Both the position numbers and the translations under genes were made by a program. Under the pieces are notes generated by a model. That model ran no database searches. It worked only from the letters and a program-made list of their open reading frames with translations, and was not told the DNA's origin. Shown here piece after piece: positions 31,969 through 40,099 of a stretch of DNA of 40,099 nt. The DNA comes from CANGTU01 sp046336655 (GTDB lineage: Bacteria > Bacteroidota > Bacteroidia > Flavobacteriales_D > Sanyastnellaceae): NCBI GenBank assembly GCA_046336655.1, contig JBKDGH010000120.1, positions 1 through 40,099 of the forward strand, read 5' to 3'. The first letter of the stretch is position 1. Each line of letters opens with the position of its first letter.

Positions 31969-34164
31969 ATGAAGCGAATTATTCTTTTCACCCTGCTCCT
32001 CGTTGTCGCACACGCCGCGCACAGTCAGCAGGGCCTTTCCAATCAACTCGTATGGGCAAGCGGGGAATTCAGCGCCGAGTATGTGGATGGGCTCAACCCC
32101 ATGCGCGACGGAGCGCATTACACGAGTCTCGAGCGCAGCGATGCCTTCGGCAGCCGCATCGTCAAATACAGCTACGCCACTGGCAATGAAGTGGCCGTGC
32201 TCGCCACATCGAAAGATATATTTCAGGACCCAACCCGGTTGGTGGAAGACTACTCCTTCAACGCTGAAGAAACGAAACTGCTCATCACCACGGAGATGGA
32301 ATCCATTTACCGCCACAGCTACAGCGCCAACTATTATGTGTATGACCTGCAGACAAAGACCACTTCCACCCTTGCCGATTTCTCCAAAGGCAAACAGCGG
32401 CTGGCCGAGTTTTCACCGGATGGAAAGTATGTCGCCTTTGTGCGCGACAACAACCTCTTTGTATCCGATTACACGGCGAAAAAAGAAATCGTCATCACCT
32501 CCGACGGCAAGTGGAATGAAATCATCAACGGAGCTGCGGACTGGGTGTATGAAGAAGAATTCGGCAAGGACAAAGCCTTCGAATGGAGTCCGTCCGGCAA
32601 CCGAATCGCATGGATCCGAACCGATGAGAGCCGCGTGAGAGAATACACGATGGATTACTACGGTGAGTTGTATCCCGAGCCCTACACCTTCAAATACCCG
32701 AAAGCCGGAGAAGAAAACAGCAAAGTGTCGGTATGGATTCACGACCTGAACACGCACATGTCCCGCAAGGTGGACACCGGCAGCAATCCGGATATCTACA
32801 TCCCTCGCATACACTGGTCGGCATCCAACGACAGGCTTGTGATCATGCGCATGAACCGCCATCAGAATCACCTCGAATTTCTTGCCACTGATCTGACGAA
32901 GACCGAACCGTTCGATATTTCAGTGAGCACGATCTACGAAGAGAAGGCCGACACCTACATCGACATCAGCGATAACCTCCTCTTTGGCAAAGATGGCAAG
33001 ACCTTTTACTGGGTCAGCGAGCGCGATGAGTACAACCACCTGTGGCAGTTTGATTTTACCGGAAAACCCGCGAAGCAGATCACTTCCGGCGCATGGGATA
33101 TCATTGACCTGTATGGCATGGATGAAGCAAAAGGCCTTGTGTATTACAGCAGCAGCACCCAGGGCGCCACACAGAAACATGTATATGTGACCGATCTCAA
33201 AAAAGGAAAAACAAAGTTGCTCACTCCTCAGTCGGGCACCAACGATGCGACGTTCAGCACCGGAATGAAATTTTTCATCCTCACCCGAAGCGATGCCAAT
33301 ACACCACCTGTGACCACACTGCATTCAGCAGACGGAAAGCAGATCCGTGTGCTGAAAGACAACGCCAAGCTGCGCGAACGCATCAGCAAGTACAACCTCA
33401 CCAAAACAGATTTTTTTCAATTCACCAACAGCAACAGCGATACGCTCAACTGCTGGATGATGAAGCCGGGCAATTTTGATCCCGCGAAAAAATACCCTGT
33501 GCTCGTAGCTATTTACGGCGGTCCGGGCAGTAACACCGTGCGCGATGCCTGGGGCTCGCGCAATGCGATGTGGTATCAGCTGCTGTGTCAGGAAGGATAT
33601 ATCGTGGTGAGCTGTGATCCGCGCGGAACGCAATACCGCGGACGCAAATTCAAGCACAGCACATATATGAATCTGGGTAAAAACGAAACCGAAGACTTCA
33701 TTGATTTCGCGAAATACCTCGGACAGCAATCCTATATCGACAGCAAGCGCATAGGCATTCAGGGCTGGAGCTACGGAGGCTATATGTCGTCGCTGTGCAT
33801 GACCAAGGGCGCAGATTATTATGCTGCGGGAATTGCAGTTGCCCCGGTGACCAACTGGAAGTATTACGACAGCATTTACACCGAGCGCTTCATGCGCACC
33901 CCACAGGAAAACAGCGGCGGATACGAAAACAATTCCCCGATCAATTTTGTGGACCTGCTCAAGGGCAAGTACCTTCTCGTGCACGGCTCAGCCGATGACA
34001 ATGTGCATTTGCAGAATACGATGGACATGGTGTCAGCGCTCGTGAACAAAAACAAGCCGTTTGACATGTTCATATACCCCAATAAAAACCACGGGATTTA
34101 CGGCGGGTACACGAGGTTGCATTTGTTTGAGAAGATGACGGTCTTCCTAAAAGAGAACCTGTGA
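31969..34164 (+). CDS. Exported S9 prolyl peptidase, dipeptidyl-peptidase IV type
   Basis: With the ATG at 31969 the product has 731 aa and starts with a signal peptide (MKRIILFTLLLVVAHAAHS). An eight-bladed propeller-like region follows and holds the glutamate-rich DWVYEEEFG that in DPP-IV binds the free N-terminus of the substrate. The catalytic domain has GWSYGGY with nucleophile S601, HGSADDNVH with D676, and NKNHGIYGG with H708. It should remove Xaa-Pro dipeptides in the periplasm, helping peptide use. The frame runs 162 bp further upstream through antisense of the GlcD-like gene, so it was cut back to the signal-peptide ATG. A TTACTTTCG sequence 20 bp upstream is a weak promoter-like box. 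Confidence 0.95.
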   Translation: MKRIILFTLLLVVAHAAHSQQGLSNQLVWASGEFSAEYVDGLNPMRDGAHYTSLERSDAFGSRIVKYSYATGNEVAVLATSKDIFQDPTRLVEDYSFNAEETKLLITTEMESIYRHSYSANYYVYDLQTKTTSTLADFSKGKQRLAEFSPDGKYVAFVRDNNLFVSDYTAKKEIVITSDGKWNEIINGAADWVYEEEFGKDKAFEWSPSGNRIAWIRTDESRVREYTMDYYGELYPEPYTFKYPKAGEENSKVSVWIHDLNTHMSRKVDTGSNPDIYIPRIHWSASNDRLVIMRMNRHQNHLEFLATDLTKTEPFDISVSTIYEEKADTYIDISDNLLFGKDGKTFYWVSERDEYNHLWQFDFTGKPAKQITSGAWDIIDLYGMDEAKGLVYYSSSTQGATQKHVYVTDLKKGKTKLLTPQSGTNDATFSTGMKFFILTRSDANTPPVTTLHSADGKQIRVLKDNAKLRERISKYNLTKTDFFQFTNSNSDTLNCWMMKPGNFDPAKKYPVLVAIYGGPGSNTVRDAWGSRNAMWYQLLCQEGYIVVSCDPRGTQYRGRKFKHSTYMNLGKNETEDFIDFAKYLGQQSYIDSKRIGIQGWSYGGYMSSLCMTKGADYYAAGIAVAPVTNWKYYDSIYTERFMRTPQENSGGYENNSPINFVDLLKGKYLLVHGSADDNVHLQNTMDMVSALVNKNKPFDMFIYPNKNHGIYGGYTRLHLFEKMTVFLKENL

Positions 34165-34178
34165 CAGAATACTTGCAG

Positions 34179-34198
34179 AGACGCACTGCCGTGCGTCT
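34179..34198. repeat. Perfect 8+8 bp palindrome between convergent genes
   Basis: AGACGCAC, a TGCC loop and GTGCGTCT form a perfect hairpin 15 bp after the S9 peptidase stop. It resembles the REP-like GAGACGCAC...GTGCGTCTC palindromes scattered in many bacterial genomes, and may also terminate transcription together with the nearby AAAAAA-GG-TTTTTT stretch (about 34211-34224). Only one copy was seen in this window. Confidence 0.55.
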
Positions 34199-34225
34199 GA
34201 TTTCGCGAACAAAAAAGGTTTTTTC

Positions 34226-35323
34226 TCAGAAATCGTTCAGCTCGTAGTTTGTGCTGCGTCCACCCTGCATTTCCTGCCGGAGAATACCCTTTTCCATAAG
34301 ATCCTTGATATCCCGCAAAGCGGTGTCAGGTGAGCACTTCGACATCTTTGCCCATTTCGACGATTGAAGTTTTCCCTCTAGTCCATCGAGCAATTTATTT
34401 ACCATCCCACGCTGCCTTTCGTTCATTGGTGTGTGATCATGAATCTTCCAGAATTCGGTTTTGCGCATCGTCTTGCGCAAGCCGTGTTCTGTTGCAAACA
34501 ATGCATTTTTCAGGCAGTTCAGAAACCAATTCATCCATGGAGTGATATCGCCGCTGCTGTGCTGCACATTCTGCAATACTGCGTAGTACTGTTTCCGTTC
34601 CAGAAGAATCTGACTGGACATGCTGTAAAATCGCTCGCTTGACCCTTCAGCACGGGCCAGCAATAAATCGGTAATGGCCCTGGCGATTCTTCCATTGCCA
34701 TCGTCAAACGGGTGAATAATGATGAACCAGAGGTGAGCTATTGCTGATTTCAGCACCGGATCCAAGGAAGTTGAACCATTAAACCAAGTAAGAAATTGAT
34801 CCATTTCTGTTTTGACCCGTGAGGCAGGCACGGCATCGAAATGAACCTTTTCCCTTCCCATGGCTCCGGAAACAATCTGCATCTCGCCCGAACGGTAGCG
34901 TCCCACCTCAATCCTGTGCATGCCGCTGAACCCTGTGGGAAAGAGCGATGAATGCCAACCGCACAAACGCTTCCGTGTAAGTGGCTTTTGATAATCCTGA
35001 GTGGCATCCAGCAACATTTCCACGACGCCCTCCACATTTCTATCCACGTGAATGAATCCGGCGTGAGTGATGCCAAGCCTTCGGGCTATTGAAGACCGTA
35101 CCTGCTCATAATCCAGTTTCTCCCCTTCGATCTCCGACGACTTTACTACATCCAATGTCAACGTGCTCAGCGTAGCTTCTTCCTTCACAGCAAACCCCAG
35201 CGTGCCCATTTGTCCTGCGATTCTGCCCTGAAGATGGCGCACTTCACCGAACAGGGCGCTGATTTCCGCCTCTTGCCAGGTAAAATCCGACCAGGTCTTA
35301 TATTCATAAATATGGCGCGCCAT
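34226..35323 (-). CDS. Fic-family protein (AMP transferase-like) with winged-helix tail
   Basis: From the ATG at 35323 the product has 365 aa. The Fic core motif HPFDDGNGR is complete at residues 204-212, so the catalytic histidine and phosphate-binding residues are present and the enzyme can be expected to transfer AMP to a protein hydroxyl. An N-terminal inhibitory motif of the (S/T)xxxE(G/N) kind is visible in S62-S-E-I-E66-G67, which makes it a self-inhibited class II Fic protein. The last 75 residues (QRGMVNKLLDGLEG, SPDTALRDIKDLMEKGIL, GGRSTNYEL) form a winged helix, suggesting DNA binding and autoregulation. Three repeats just upstream are its likely sites. No partner antitoxin gene is nearby. 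Confidence 0.93.
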   Translation of the reverse strand: MARHIYEYKTWSDFTWQEAEISALFGEVRHLQGRIAGQMGTLGFAVKEEATLSTLTLDVVKSSEIEGEKLDYEQVRSSIARRLGITHAGFIHVDRNVEGVVEMLLDATQDYQKPLTRKRLCGWHSSLFPTGFSGMHRIEVGRYRSGEMQIVSGAMGREKVHFDAVPASRVKTEMDQFLTWFNGSTSLDPVLKSAIAHLWFIIIHPFDDGNGRIARAITDLLLARAEGSSERFYSMSSQILLERKQYYAVLQNVQHSSGDITPWMNWFLNCLKNALFATEHGLRKTMRKTEFWKIHDHTPMNERQRGMVNKLLDGLEGKLQSSKWAKMSKCSPDTALRDIKDLMEKGILRQEMQGGRSTNYELNDF

Positions 35324-35337
35324 GGAATGAGGTGTAT

Positions 35338-35380
35338 GCGGCGAATATACGCAATATTCACCGCATTTTTGCGGCGAATA
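35338..35380. promoter_or_regulatory. Triple GCGGCGAATA repeat upstream of the Fic gene
   Basis: GCGGCGAATA occurs at 35338-35347 and 35371-35380 as direct copies, with an inverted copy TATTCACCGC (one mismatch) at 35355-35364. Centres are 16-17 bp apart, close to one and a half helix turns. The array begins 14 bp upstream of the chosen ATG, where a promoter should be. Its position and the winged-helix tail of the Fic protein suggest an autoregulatory operator. Confidence 0.6.
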
Positions 35381-35669
35381 AAGCAGCATTCAGCGTTACC
35401 CCTTATGCACCATTTTTTCTTCCTGACTGCTTCAATACCAAACGATATATGGGGAGACCAAAGAAGCGCAGCGAGCTGGAAATCCAATTCAAACCCGGGT
35501 TGAGCGTATAACCCCAACACCAATGACTGACCTGGTCAGCATATATTTTCAGTAGCATTCAAAGCCCCCTTCGTACATCCGAATACGCCAAGGGAGGGAT
35601 CTTCACATGGGCACATTGATCAAACCGATCCTTTATTCCCTGGTTGTAATTTCTGATTAGGACAGTCTC
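35381..35669. other. Noncoding gap upstream of the Fic gene
   Basis: No credible gene, RNA or repeat was found. The sequence is visibly richer in A and T than the flanking genes and is flanked by truncated genes on its right, so it is probably relict or acquired DNA. Confidence 0.4.
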
Positions 35670-35978
35670 TCATCCAGGAATTCGGTTACAGTTGATTTTC
35701 TCTTCGCCTAAATCCAGATACCCAACCTCCAGGTGCTTTAATTCGTTACAGTGATAGAGCATTGAAAAGTGACTCGTTCTTTTGCCGGATAGATTTACCA
35801 CACAAAGAGAAGTCAAGGAACTTAGAATCGTTACCCCCTTTTTATCAGAGTAGCGATATCGACCGCGGATGCTGAGACTCCTCAATGATGCGGAGCTCAG
35901 TTTGTTAATATCCAAGCTGGAGTTAATGGTTATGCCTAGCACTTCAAGTGAAGTAAGCAGTGGAAATAAAGCGGAAAG
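35670..35978 (-). pseudogene. 5'-truncated leucine-rich-repeat protein fragment
   Basis: The minus-strand frame is open from 35978 (in-frame TGA at 35979-35981) to the stop at 35670. It reads as leucine-rich repeats: FPLLTSLEVLGITINSSL, LSSASLRSLSIRG, LSSLTSLCVVNLSG and CNELKHLEVGYLDLGEE. The first ATG-like start (GTG 35942) falls inside a repeat, and there is no signal peptide or cap, so the 5' part is missing. The repeat pattern is too regular to be chance. It is probably what remains of a surface or signalling LRR protein. Confidence 0.58.
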
Positions 35979-35996
35979 TCAAGGGCCTATCGCTAG

Positions 35997-36383
35997 GTGG
36001 AATTCGGTATTGATGCGTTTCAGTTCAGATACCGCGATAACTTAGGCGGATTCAGTTACGGTGTTTTTCGGTTGCATACAGGTTGGAGATCGTACACCAA
36101 AGACGGATATGGTTTTTATGCTGATCTCGGACTCGGAATGATGGCACAAGTCGCGGTTAGCGATTCCAGAGGATTATCTGAAGAAGAAGTTAGCGATGCG
36201 CTTTTTGGCTTGAGCATTGGCCCGGGACGAGGGTATGCCACCAAATTGTTTTGTATTGGTATTCGGGCGCCCATTCACGCCAATGTAGAAGGCGAACTCT
36301 TGTTCATACCCAATATCCATTTGGGCCTGCACCTTGCTCCCAATAAGAAACAAGGGAATAATTCGTCAACAAAACCTGAATGA
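35997..36383 (+). pseudogene. 5'-truncated beta-barrel-like fragment
   Basis: The frame starts with GTG directly after an in-frame TAG (35994-35996) and runs 128 codons. Alternating aromatic and glycine-rich strands (GIDAFQFRYRDNLGGFSYGVFRL, YGFYADLGLGMMAQ, LLFIPNIHLGLHLAPN) look like part of an outer-membrane barrel or porin-like protein. There is no signal peptide, which such a protein needs, so the N-terminus is probably lost. Its left boundary is 18 bp from the boundary of the opposing LRR fragment. It could instead be a short orphan gene, but codon use and repeats favour a relict. The serine-hydrolase gene lies convergent, 7 bp away. Confidence 0.48.
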
Positions 36384-36390
36384 GGAACCG

Positions 36391-37845
36391 CTATTCAGCC
36401 CTGATAAATCGTCCAACCTGCACTCCGGACTTGAGGTAATATACGCCTGGGGGTAGTTCTGCAATACCGATGGAATGAACAGATTCGGTGCTTTGGGCGA
36501 TCCGTTGCCCCATAGCATTGAAAAGCTCATAGCCCTGCGTGCAATTGGCATAAATAAGATCAGATGACGGATTGGGATGAATCGTCCACAATGTCGGGAA
36601 TCCCTTTTCACTGATCGCGACAGCGGTGTGAATGAGTTCTTCTGAAAACACGGTACAACCTTCTTCCGAAGTATGGCTGACCTGATAAATCCCGCTTATT
36701 GATGCGTCTAGAACTGATCCATCTTCCCCGTTCAGAAGCACACCGTTGAAATACCATTGATTGCCATCGGGATAGCTCGATTGAAGTTGATTGCCGTTGG
36801 TTGTGATCAGCGGCTGAGCTAACTGGACAGGAATAATCTGCTCAATCAGCTCCCTCAATTGGGTATGGGTGGGCTGAATAATCCCCAATGTTCTTCGCAC
36901 AAAAAAGACACAGCCAATGTTTCGGCACCGGTCAATCCATGGTGTAAATCCAAATGCCCCCTGACTGCCAAACTGAGTGGTTTCTCCATTGGATTCTTTC
37001 TCCACCCAAACACCGTAGCCATAACGGAAATCCTGCCTCAGGGGATCATTCGAATAGGGTGTGCTGATCAGAGGTACCCCATTCGTCTGGTCGCTTTGCA
37101 TCATGCTCACCGTTTCCGGCTCGATCACCTGCACACCATTGAATAGCCCGTCATTCAGCAACATAATGAGGAGCTTCGAAAAGTCAGGCATGGTAGTTCC
37201 CATTCCACCTGCGATGCGGTAATTCATCGTTTCACCTAACGCCTCGTAATCGGTGTTTGTCATCCCGAGAGGAATCGCGATTTTTTGCTGAAACAGACTA
37301 TCCCAGGTCATACCCGTGGTGATTTCGGCCAAGCGTCCGGCCACATGCATGCTCACTCCACCGTACTGAAAAGCAGTGCCGGGAGCAAAGGAAGTCATGG
37401 GAGTGTTCATTCCGATGCTGTCTACTGCTTGCTGGAGCGTATAGCTGTTGTCGGATATGTAGGGAGATTGTCCGGGCAATCCGGACGTGTGATTCATCAA
37501 TTGATGAAGGGTTATGAACGGCTTACCCGCAAAACTCGGGAGGTAAGTCTGGATAGTGTCCGTCAGAGACAAAAAGCCTTCGTCAATAAGCCTCATCAAC
37601 AAGGCCATGGAAGGCATTTTCGACCCCGAAGCTATCGGCTGGTAGGTGGCATTGTCCCAACTTCCCCAGTAGCGCTCATAGATTACACTATCGCCCTGAA
37701 CGATCAAAAAACCACAACTTTCACCAGACTGACCGATTACGCCGATACTGTCGGTTATAAGGTCGGTTATCGGATCAAAATCGTATTGAGCGGCCAATTG
37801 ACCGCCAAGTAAAAGGCTTAGGATGAGGGCTATTGCCTTATTCAT
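36391..37845 (-). CDS. Exported serine hydrolase (beta-lactamase class C/PBP-like) with T9SS tail
   Basis: From the ATG at 37845 the product has 484 aa with a signal peptide (MNKAIALILSLLLGGQLAAQ). The SxxK motif is S73-G-S-K76. The second motif, normally YxN, reads Y161-G-G, keeping the tyrosine but not the asparagine. No clear third KTG/HTG motif was found. NHTSGLPGQSPY is typical of the family. After about residue 330 an Ig-like segment appears, and the end (HPNPSSDLIYANC ... LPPGVYYLKSG) is a type A T9SS sorting domain. It may be an esterase, D-aminopeptidase or peptidoglycan hydrolase acting outside the cell. The longer frame to 37890 lacks a good start. Confidence 0.9.
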   Translation of the reverse strand: MNKAIALILSLLLGGQLAAQYDFDPITDLITDSIGVIGQSGESCGFLIVQGDSVIYERYWGSWDNATYQPIASGSKMPSMALLMRLIDEGFLSLTDTIQTYLPSFAGKPFITLHQLMNHTSGLPGQSPYISDNSYTLQQAVDSIGMNTPMTSFAPGTAFQYGGVSMHVAGRLAEITTGMTWDSLFQQKIAIPLGMTNTDYEALGETMNYRIAGGMGTTMPDFSKLLIMLLNDGLFNGVQVIEPETVSMMQSDQTNGVPLISTPYSNDPLRQDFRYGYGVWVEKESNGETTQFGSQGAFGFTPWIDRCRNIGCVFFVRRTLGIIQPTHTQLRELIEQIIPVQLAQPLITTNGNQLQSSYPDGNQWYFNGVLLNGEDGSVLDASISGIYQVSHTSEEGCTVFSEELIHTAVAISEKGFPTLWTIHPNPSSDLIYANCTQGYELFNAMGQRIAQSTESVHSIGIAELPPGVYYLKSGVQVGRFIRAE

Positions 37846-37997
37846 TGATGTGCGATTCAGAAATTCAAAACCATAGATCGGCTTAACCATTCAAGGTTTA
37901 ACCCAGATTATGCAGTCGGTTTCGTAAATAAGCTTTAAAGCGCCACAGAAGACGAGTGCTCGAGCAAATTTAGGGTGCGGAAGCGTGGTCACCCCCA

Positions 37998-39638
37998 TCA
38001 CCTGAACACCAGCACCGAATCCGAATTCCCCGAGGCATTTCGGAGGGTCACCACTCCAATGCCACTCAGTGAAGCACAGGTTATTCGCACTTGATTGTAT
38101 CCTTCCAGCGCATTGAGTCGTGTGCTTTCGAGCAATTTGCCGGAGGTTTCGTAGCACTCCATGAGTATTTCTTCTTCACCCGGAGAGTTCCATTCCAACA
38201 GCCACTCGCCCTCTCCCTGAGGGATTGCGCGGTGAATAGAGAGCGCGCTTTGCACGTGTGCCGGCCACCTCACCTCAATGCTTCTTCGCTCTTCTTCAGT
38301 GAGCGGTCCCAAATCCAGTAGTCCGCCATTCATGTGAAAAATGACTTTCATTTTATCCTCAACGGACCGGTTATCGAGTGACGACAGCAGACCGAAGCGC
38401 CAGATTTGTCCGGGGCGCAGATACACCTCCACCGGCTGAGGCTCATTCTCCCATGAATTATCGAAGAGTACCAACATGGTATTGAGTTCAAATGTGGACT
38501 CTTCCAGGAGCTCCAACCTGGCTCCGCTGTGCAGTGCAAGCATACCAGTGCCCCGAAGTCCGAATTCATAATCGGCACCCGGACCTATTCTGAACATGGC
38601 ATCCTTTTCAATGCGTATACATGAGCCCCTGTTCATCAGAAAATCAGTATCAATAATCTGAATCATTTCCCCCGGCTCTGCAACTAGCTCCCAAAACGCC
38701 TGCGATATGCAGACGTTTCCGCCATTAGCCAGAATACTCAACGGGTGGTACACATTGTTCTGGCCTTCCACTTCTCCGCCCTGCAGGTAAGTAAAGGGTT
38801 GAAAAATCAACCATTCTCCTGGTTGAATATTCAATGTAATCGCCTGCTGAATATCCGGATTGCTGAACGGGTTAAGAAAGGTTGTATCCACATGCGCTTC
38901 GGAGGGAAACCCGGGCAGGTCATGCCGAATAATAGTGCCGCCCCCGTTCAGGTACACCTGGTTATTAGAACTCATCCCTGAATCCTCTATATCACTCATA
39001 TACCATGACTCTGACTCCCTGAGAGCTATCCAGCCCAATGGAAATGATGTCACATCCTCTAAAAAATTGAACTTGAAAATGAGCTCACGCATGTGTTGCT
39101 GCTCGAATTTTTCTGAAGCGAAACAGCCGTAATGCCTCTCCTTCCATGCCTCGTCATACAACTCAAGGGAATGCCACCGGATTTCAGGAAGCTCATCCCC
39201 GTCATCCGGATCATCGGGCACTTCCACTCCCACAATGGCACCGTTGCAAATCGCGTTGAGGCAGGTGGAAATATCCCACAAGTCAAGAGAGTTCATTGAT
39301 ATCCCATTTGTGTATATCGAATACGCCTGGTCAGGCTGCATCGCTACAGGTGGGCCGCTGTAGCGGATAAACACCGGCTTATCGGGGTCATAGGCATTGA
39401 GAATAAGATTGCCTAACTGATTAAGACCGATGCATGTCCCCTCCATCAGTTCACCATCAAACTCATCATTCAGCGTCTGATAACCGGTCCAGTAACTGTT
39501 TATATTGGATATGCTGCCGCCGTCACAGGTTACAGTTTGTGAAGGGCCCATGGGAATTTCCACCAAGAAGAATTGCCCCCGGACAGGCAGGCTCCCTGTG
39601 ACTACCGCGATGAAGCATATCAGTATTGTCCGTTTCAT
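37998..39638 (-). CDS. Secreted protein of unknown function with T9SS-like tail
   Basis: The 546-aa product has a signal peptide (MKRTILICFIAVVTGSLPVRG). No recognised domain was found. The middle has a beta-rich, pectin-lyase-like repeating feel (VYLNGGGTIIRHD, ITLNIQPGEWLIF, ISILANGGNVCIS, GTGMLALHSGARLELLEES). The last 75 residues (ECYETSGKLLESTRLNALEGYNQVRI ... GVVTLRNASGNS) resemble a type A sorting domain. Its start overlaps the stop of the upstream PorP/SprF-like gene by ATGA, so the two are probably co-expressed, consistent with a PorP-like partner helping export or surface retention of this protein. The pairing is an inference. Confidence 0.8.
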   Translation of the reverse strand: MKRTILICFIAVVTGSLPVRGQFFLVEIPMGPSQTVTCDGGSISNINSYWTGYQTLNDEFDGELMEGTCIGLNQLGNLILNAYDPDKPVFIRYSGPPVAMQPDQAYSIYTNGISMNSLDLWDISTCLNAICNGAIVGVEVPDDPDDGDELPEIRWHSLELYDEAWKERHYGCFASEKFEQQHMRELIFKFNFLEDVTSFPLGWIALRESESWYMSDIEDSGMSSNNQVYLNGGGTIIRHDLPGFPSEAHVDTTFLNPFSNPDIQQAITLNIQPGEWLIFQPFTYLQGGEVEGQNNVYHPLSILANGGNVCISQAFWELVAEPGEMIQIIDTDFLMNRGSCIRIEKDAMFRIGPGADYEFGLRGTGMLALHSGARLELLEESTFELNTMLVLFDNSWENEPQPVEVYLRPGQIWRFGLLSSLDNRSVEDKMKVIFHMNGGLLDLGPLTEEERRSIEVRWPAHVQSALSIHRAIPQGEGEWLLEWNSPGEEEILMECYETSGKLLESTRLNALEGYNQVRITCASLSGIGVVTLRNASGNSDSVLVFR

Positions 39639-40099
39639 TTTCTCAGGTGGTATAAAATCCGTAATTCACTGGTGCCAATAGCAGAATGTCCTGCCCGTGT
39701 GCCCTCATACGCAAAACCCAAATCAAGATTTTTCAGGACCCTCACGCCCACCCATCCCGATTGACTATGGGTGTGGCGGTACTGAAATCCTGCGGACACA
39801 CGCTGTCGAAATGCAAGCTCGACGCTGAATACACCATCGGACGATGATGCATATTCCCTGATCACCCCGGTCATCAGCACGCAGGCCAGGCGTTCTGGCT
39901 TGCCGATGCGATACTCTGCGCCAATTGCTGCAGGCGCCTGTTTCTGAAGGAAATCAGATGGCTGGTATGCAGGTCCAAAAAAATCCGCAGGCCTCCGGGA
40001 ATTCAATTCGGGCAACATTCCATAAATCATCCAGCGTTCACCGCGCCAATGGAAACCGAGACCCGCATTAAAAAACATGGCAGGTTCACTATTCTGTGA
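39635..40099 (-). CDS. PorP/SprF-like outer-membrane protein (5' partial)
   Basis: The frame is open to the right edge; 154 residues are visible, and the true start is outside the window. Repeated amphipathic strands fit a beta-barrel of the PorP/SprF family: FNAGLGFHWRGERWMIYGML, IGAEYRIGKPERLAC, SVELAFRQRVSAGFQYRH, WVGVRVLKNLDLGFAYEG and the end TSELRILYHLRK. PorP/SprF proteins sit in the outer membrane and help retain particular T9SS cargo. The stop overlaps the next gene start. The family call is good; the exact role is inferred. Confidence 0.8.
   Translation of the reverse strand, partial: SQNSEPAMFFNAGLGFHWRGERWMIYGMLPELNSRRPADFFGPAYQPSDFLQKQAPAAIGAEYRIGKPERLACVLMTGVIREYASSSDGVFSVELAFRQRVSAGFQYRHTHSQSGWVGVRVLKNLDLGFAYEGTRAGHSAIGTSELRILYHLRK

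Noticed and set aside
34226..36383. Defence island or toxin-antitoxin pair
   Set aside because: Only the Fic gene is present; no antitoxin, nuclease or other defence gene lies nearby.

Overview
The window looks like a chromosomal segment of a Bacteroidota bacterium, most likely near the Flavobacteriales. Four encoded proteins look like type IX secretion system (T9SS) cargo, and a partial gene for a PorP/SprF-like membrane protein lies at the right edge. Further support comes from a Bacteroidota-type NUDIX/winged-helix regulator, FG-GAP plus SprB-like repeats, a TamB homologue, and promoter-like TAnnTTTG boxes with no clear Shine-Dalgarno sites. No rRNA, tRNA, CRISPR array, transposase or prophage gene was seen.

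Layout. 1-2894: the 3' part of a CcmF/CcsA-type cytochrome c maturation gene, overlapped (ATGA) by an EamA transporter. 2900-6950 (minus): a compact sugar-phosphate operon in transcription order pfkA, gap, an N-acetylglucosamine-kinase-like gene, a divergent methylglyoxal-synthase-like gene and a beta-phosphoglucomutase-like HAD gene. It diverges from a NUDIX/wHTH regulator (7097-7786). A perfect 9+9 bp inverted repeat sits almost exactly midway between the two, so the regulator probably controls this glycolytic operon. The regulator is translationally coupled to a secreted CotH/lamin-tail protein. 10021-10200: a convergent intergenic gap with a strong potential three-way-junction RNA fold.

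10201-14307 (minus): thiolase, a membrane-anchored CapD/WbpM-type nucleotide-sugar dehydratase, an unknown 133-aa protein and a YigZ/IMPACT protein, all tightly spaced. 14308-15054 is mostly noncoding, with one credible 48-aa gene ending at a good terminator. 15055-24222: a 1491-aa exported protein of unknown function, a 60-aa protein preceded by a hairpin, then a convergent 1467-aa TamB-like protein. 24314-26917: a large FG-GAP/ASPIC/SprB-repeat secreted protein.

26999-34164: housekeeping and metabolic genes: a sirtuin lacking zinc cysteines, FabI, a DUF6686-like small protein, a BaiN/HI0933-like flavoprotein, a GlcD-type FAD oxidase and a DPP-IV-type S9 peptidase. 34226-36383: an accessory patch with a Fic AMP-transferase-like gene under a triple repeat, a 5'-truncated leucine-rich-repeat fragment and a 5'-truncated barrel-like fragment facing away from each other across an 18-bp boundary. 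36391-40099 (minus): a T9SS-exported serine hydrolase, a secreted protein of unknown function and the partial PorP/SprF-like gene, the latter two overlapping by ATGA.

The most notable points are the putative NUDIX-regulated glycolytic operon and its operator, the methylglyoxal-synthase homologue with substituted active-site positions, two similar noncoding elements at 14.4 and 30.3 kb, the structured convergent intergenic RNA candidate, and the rearrangement scar near 35.99 kb. All family assignments come from reading the sequence; no database search was run.
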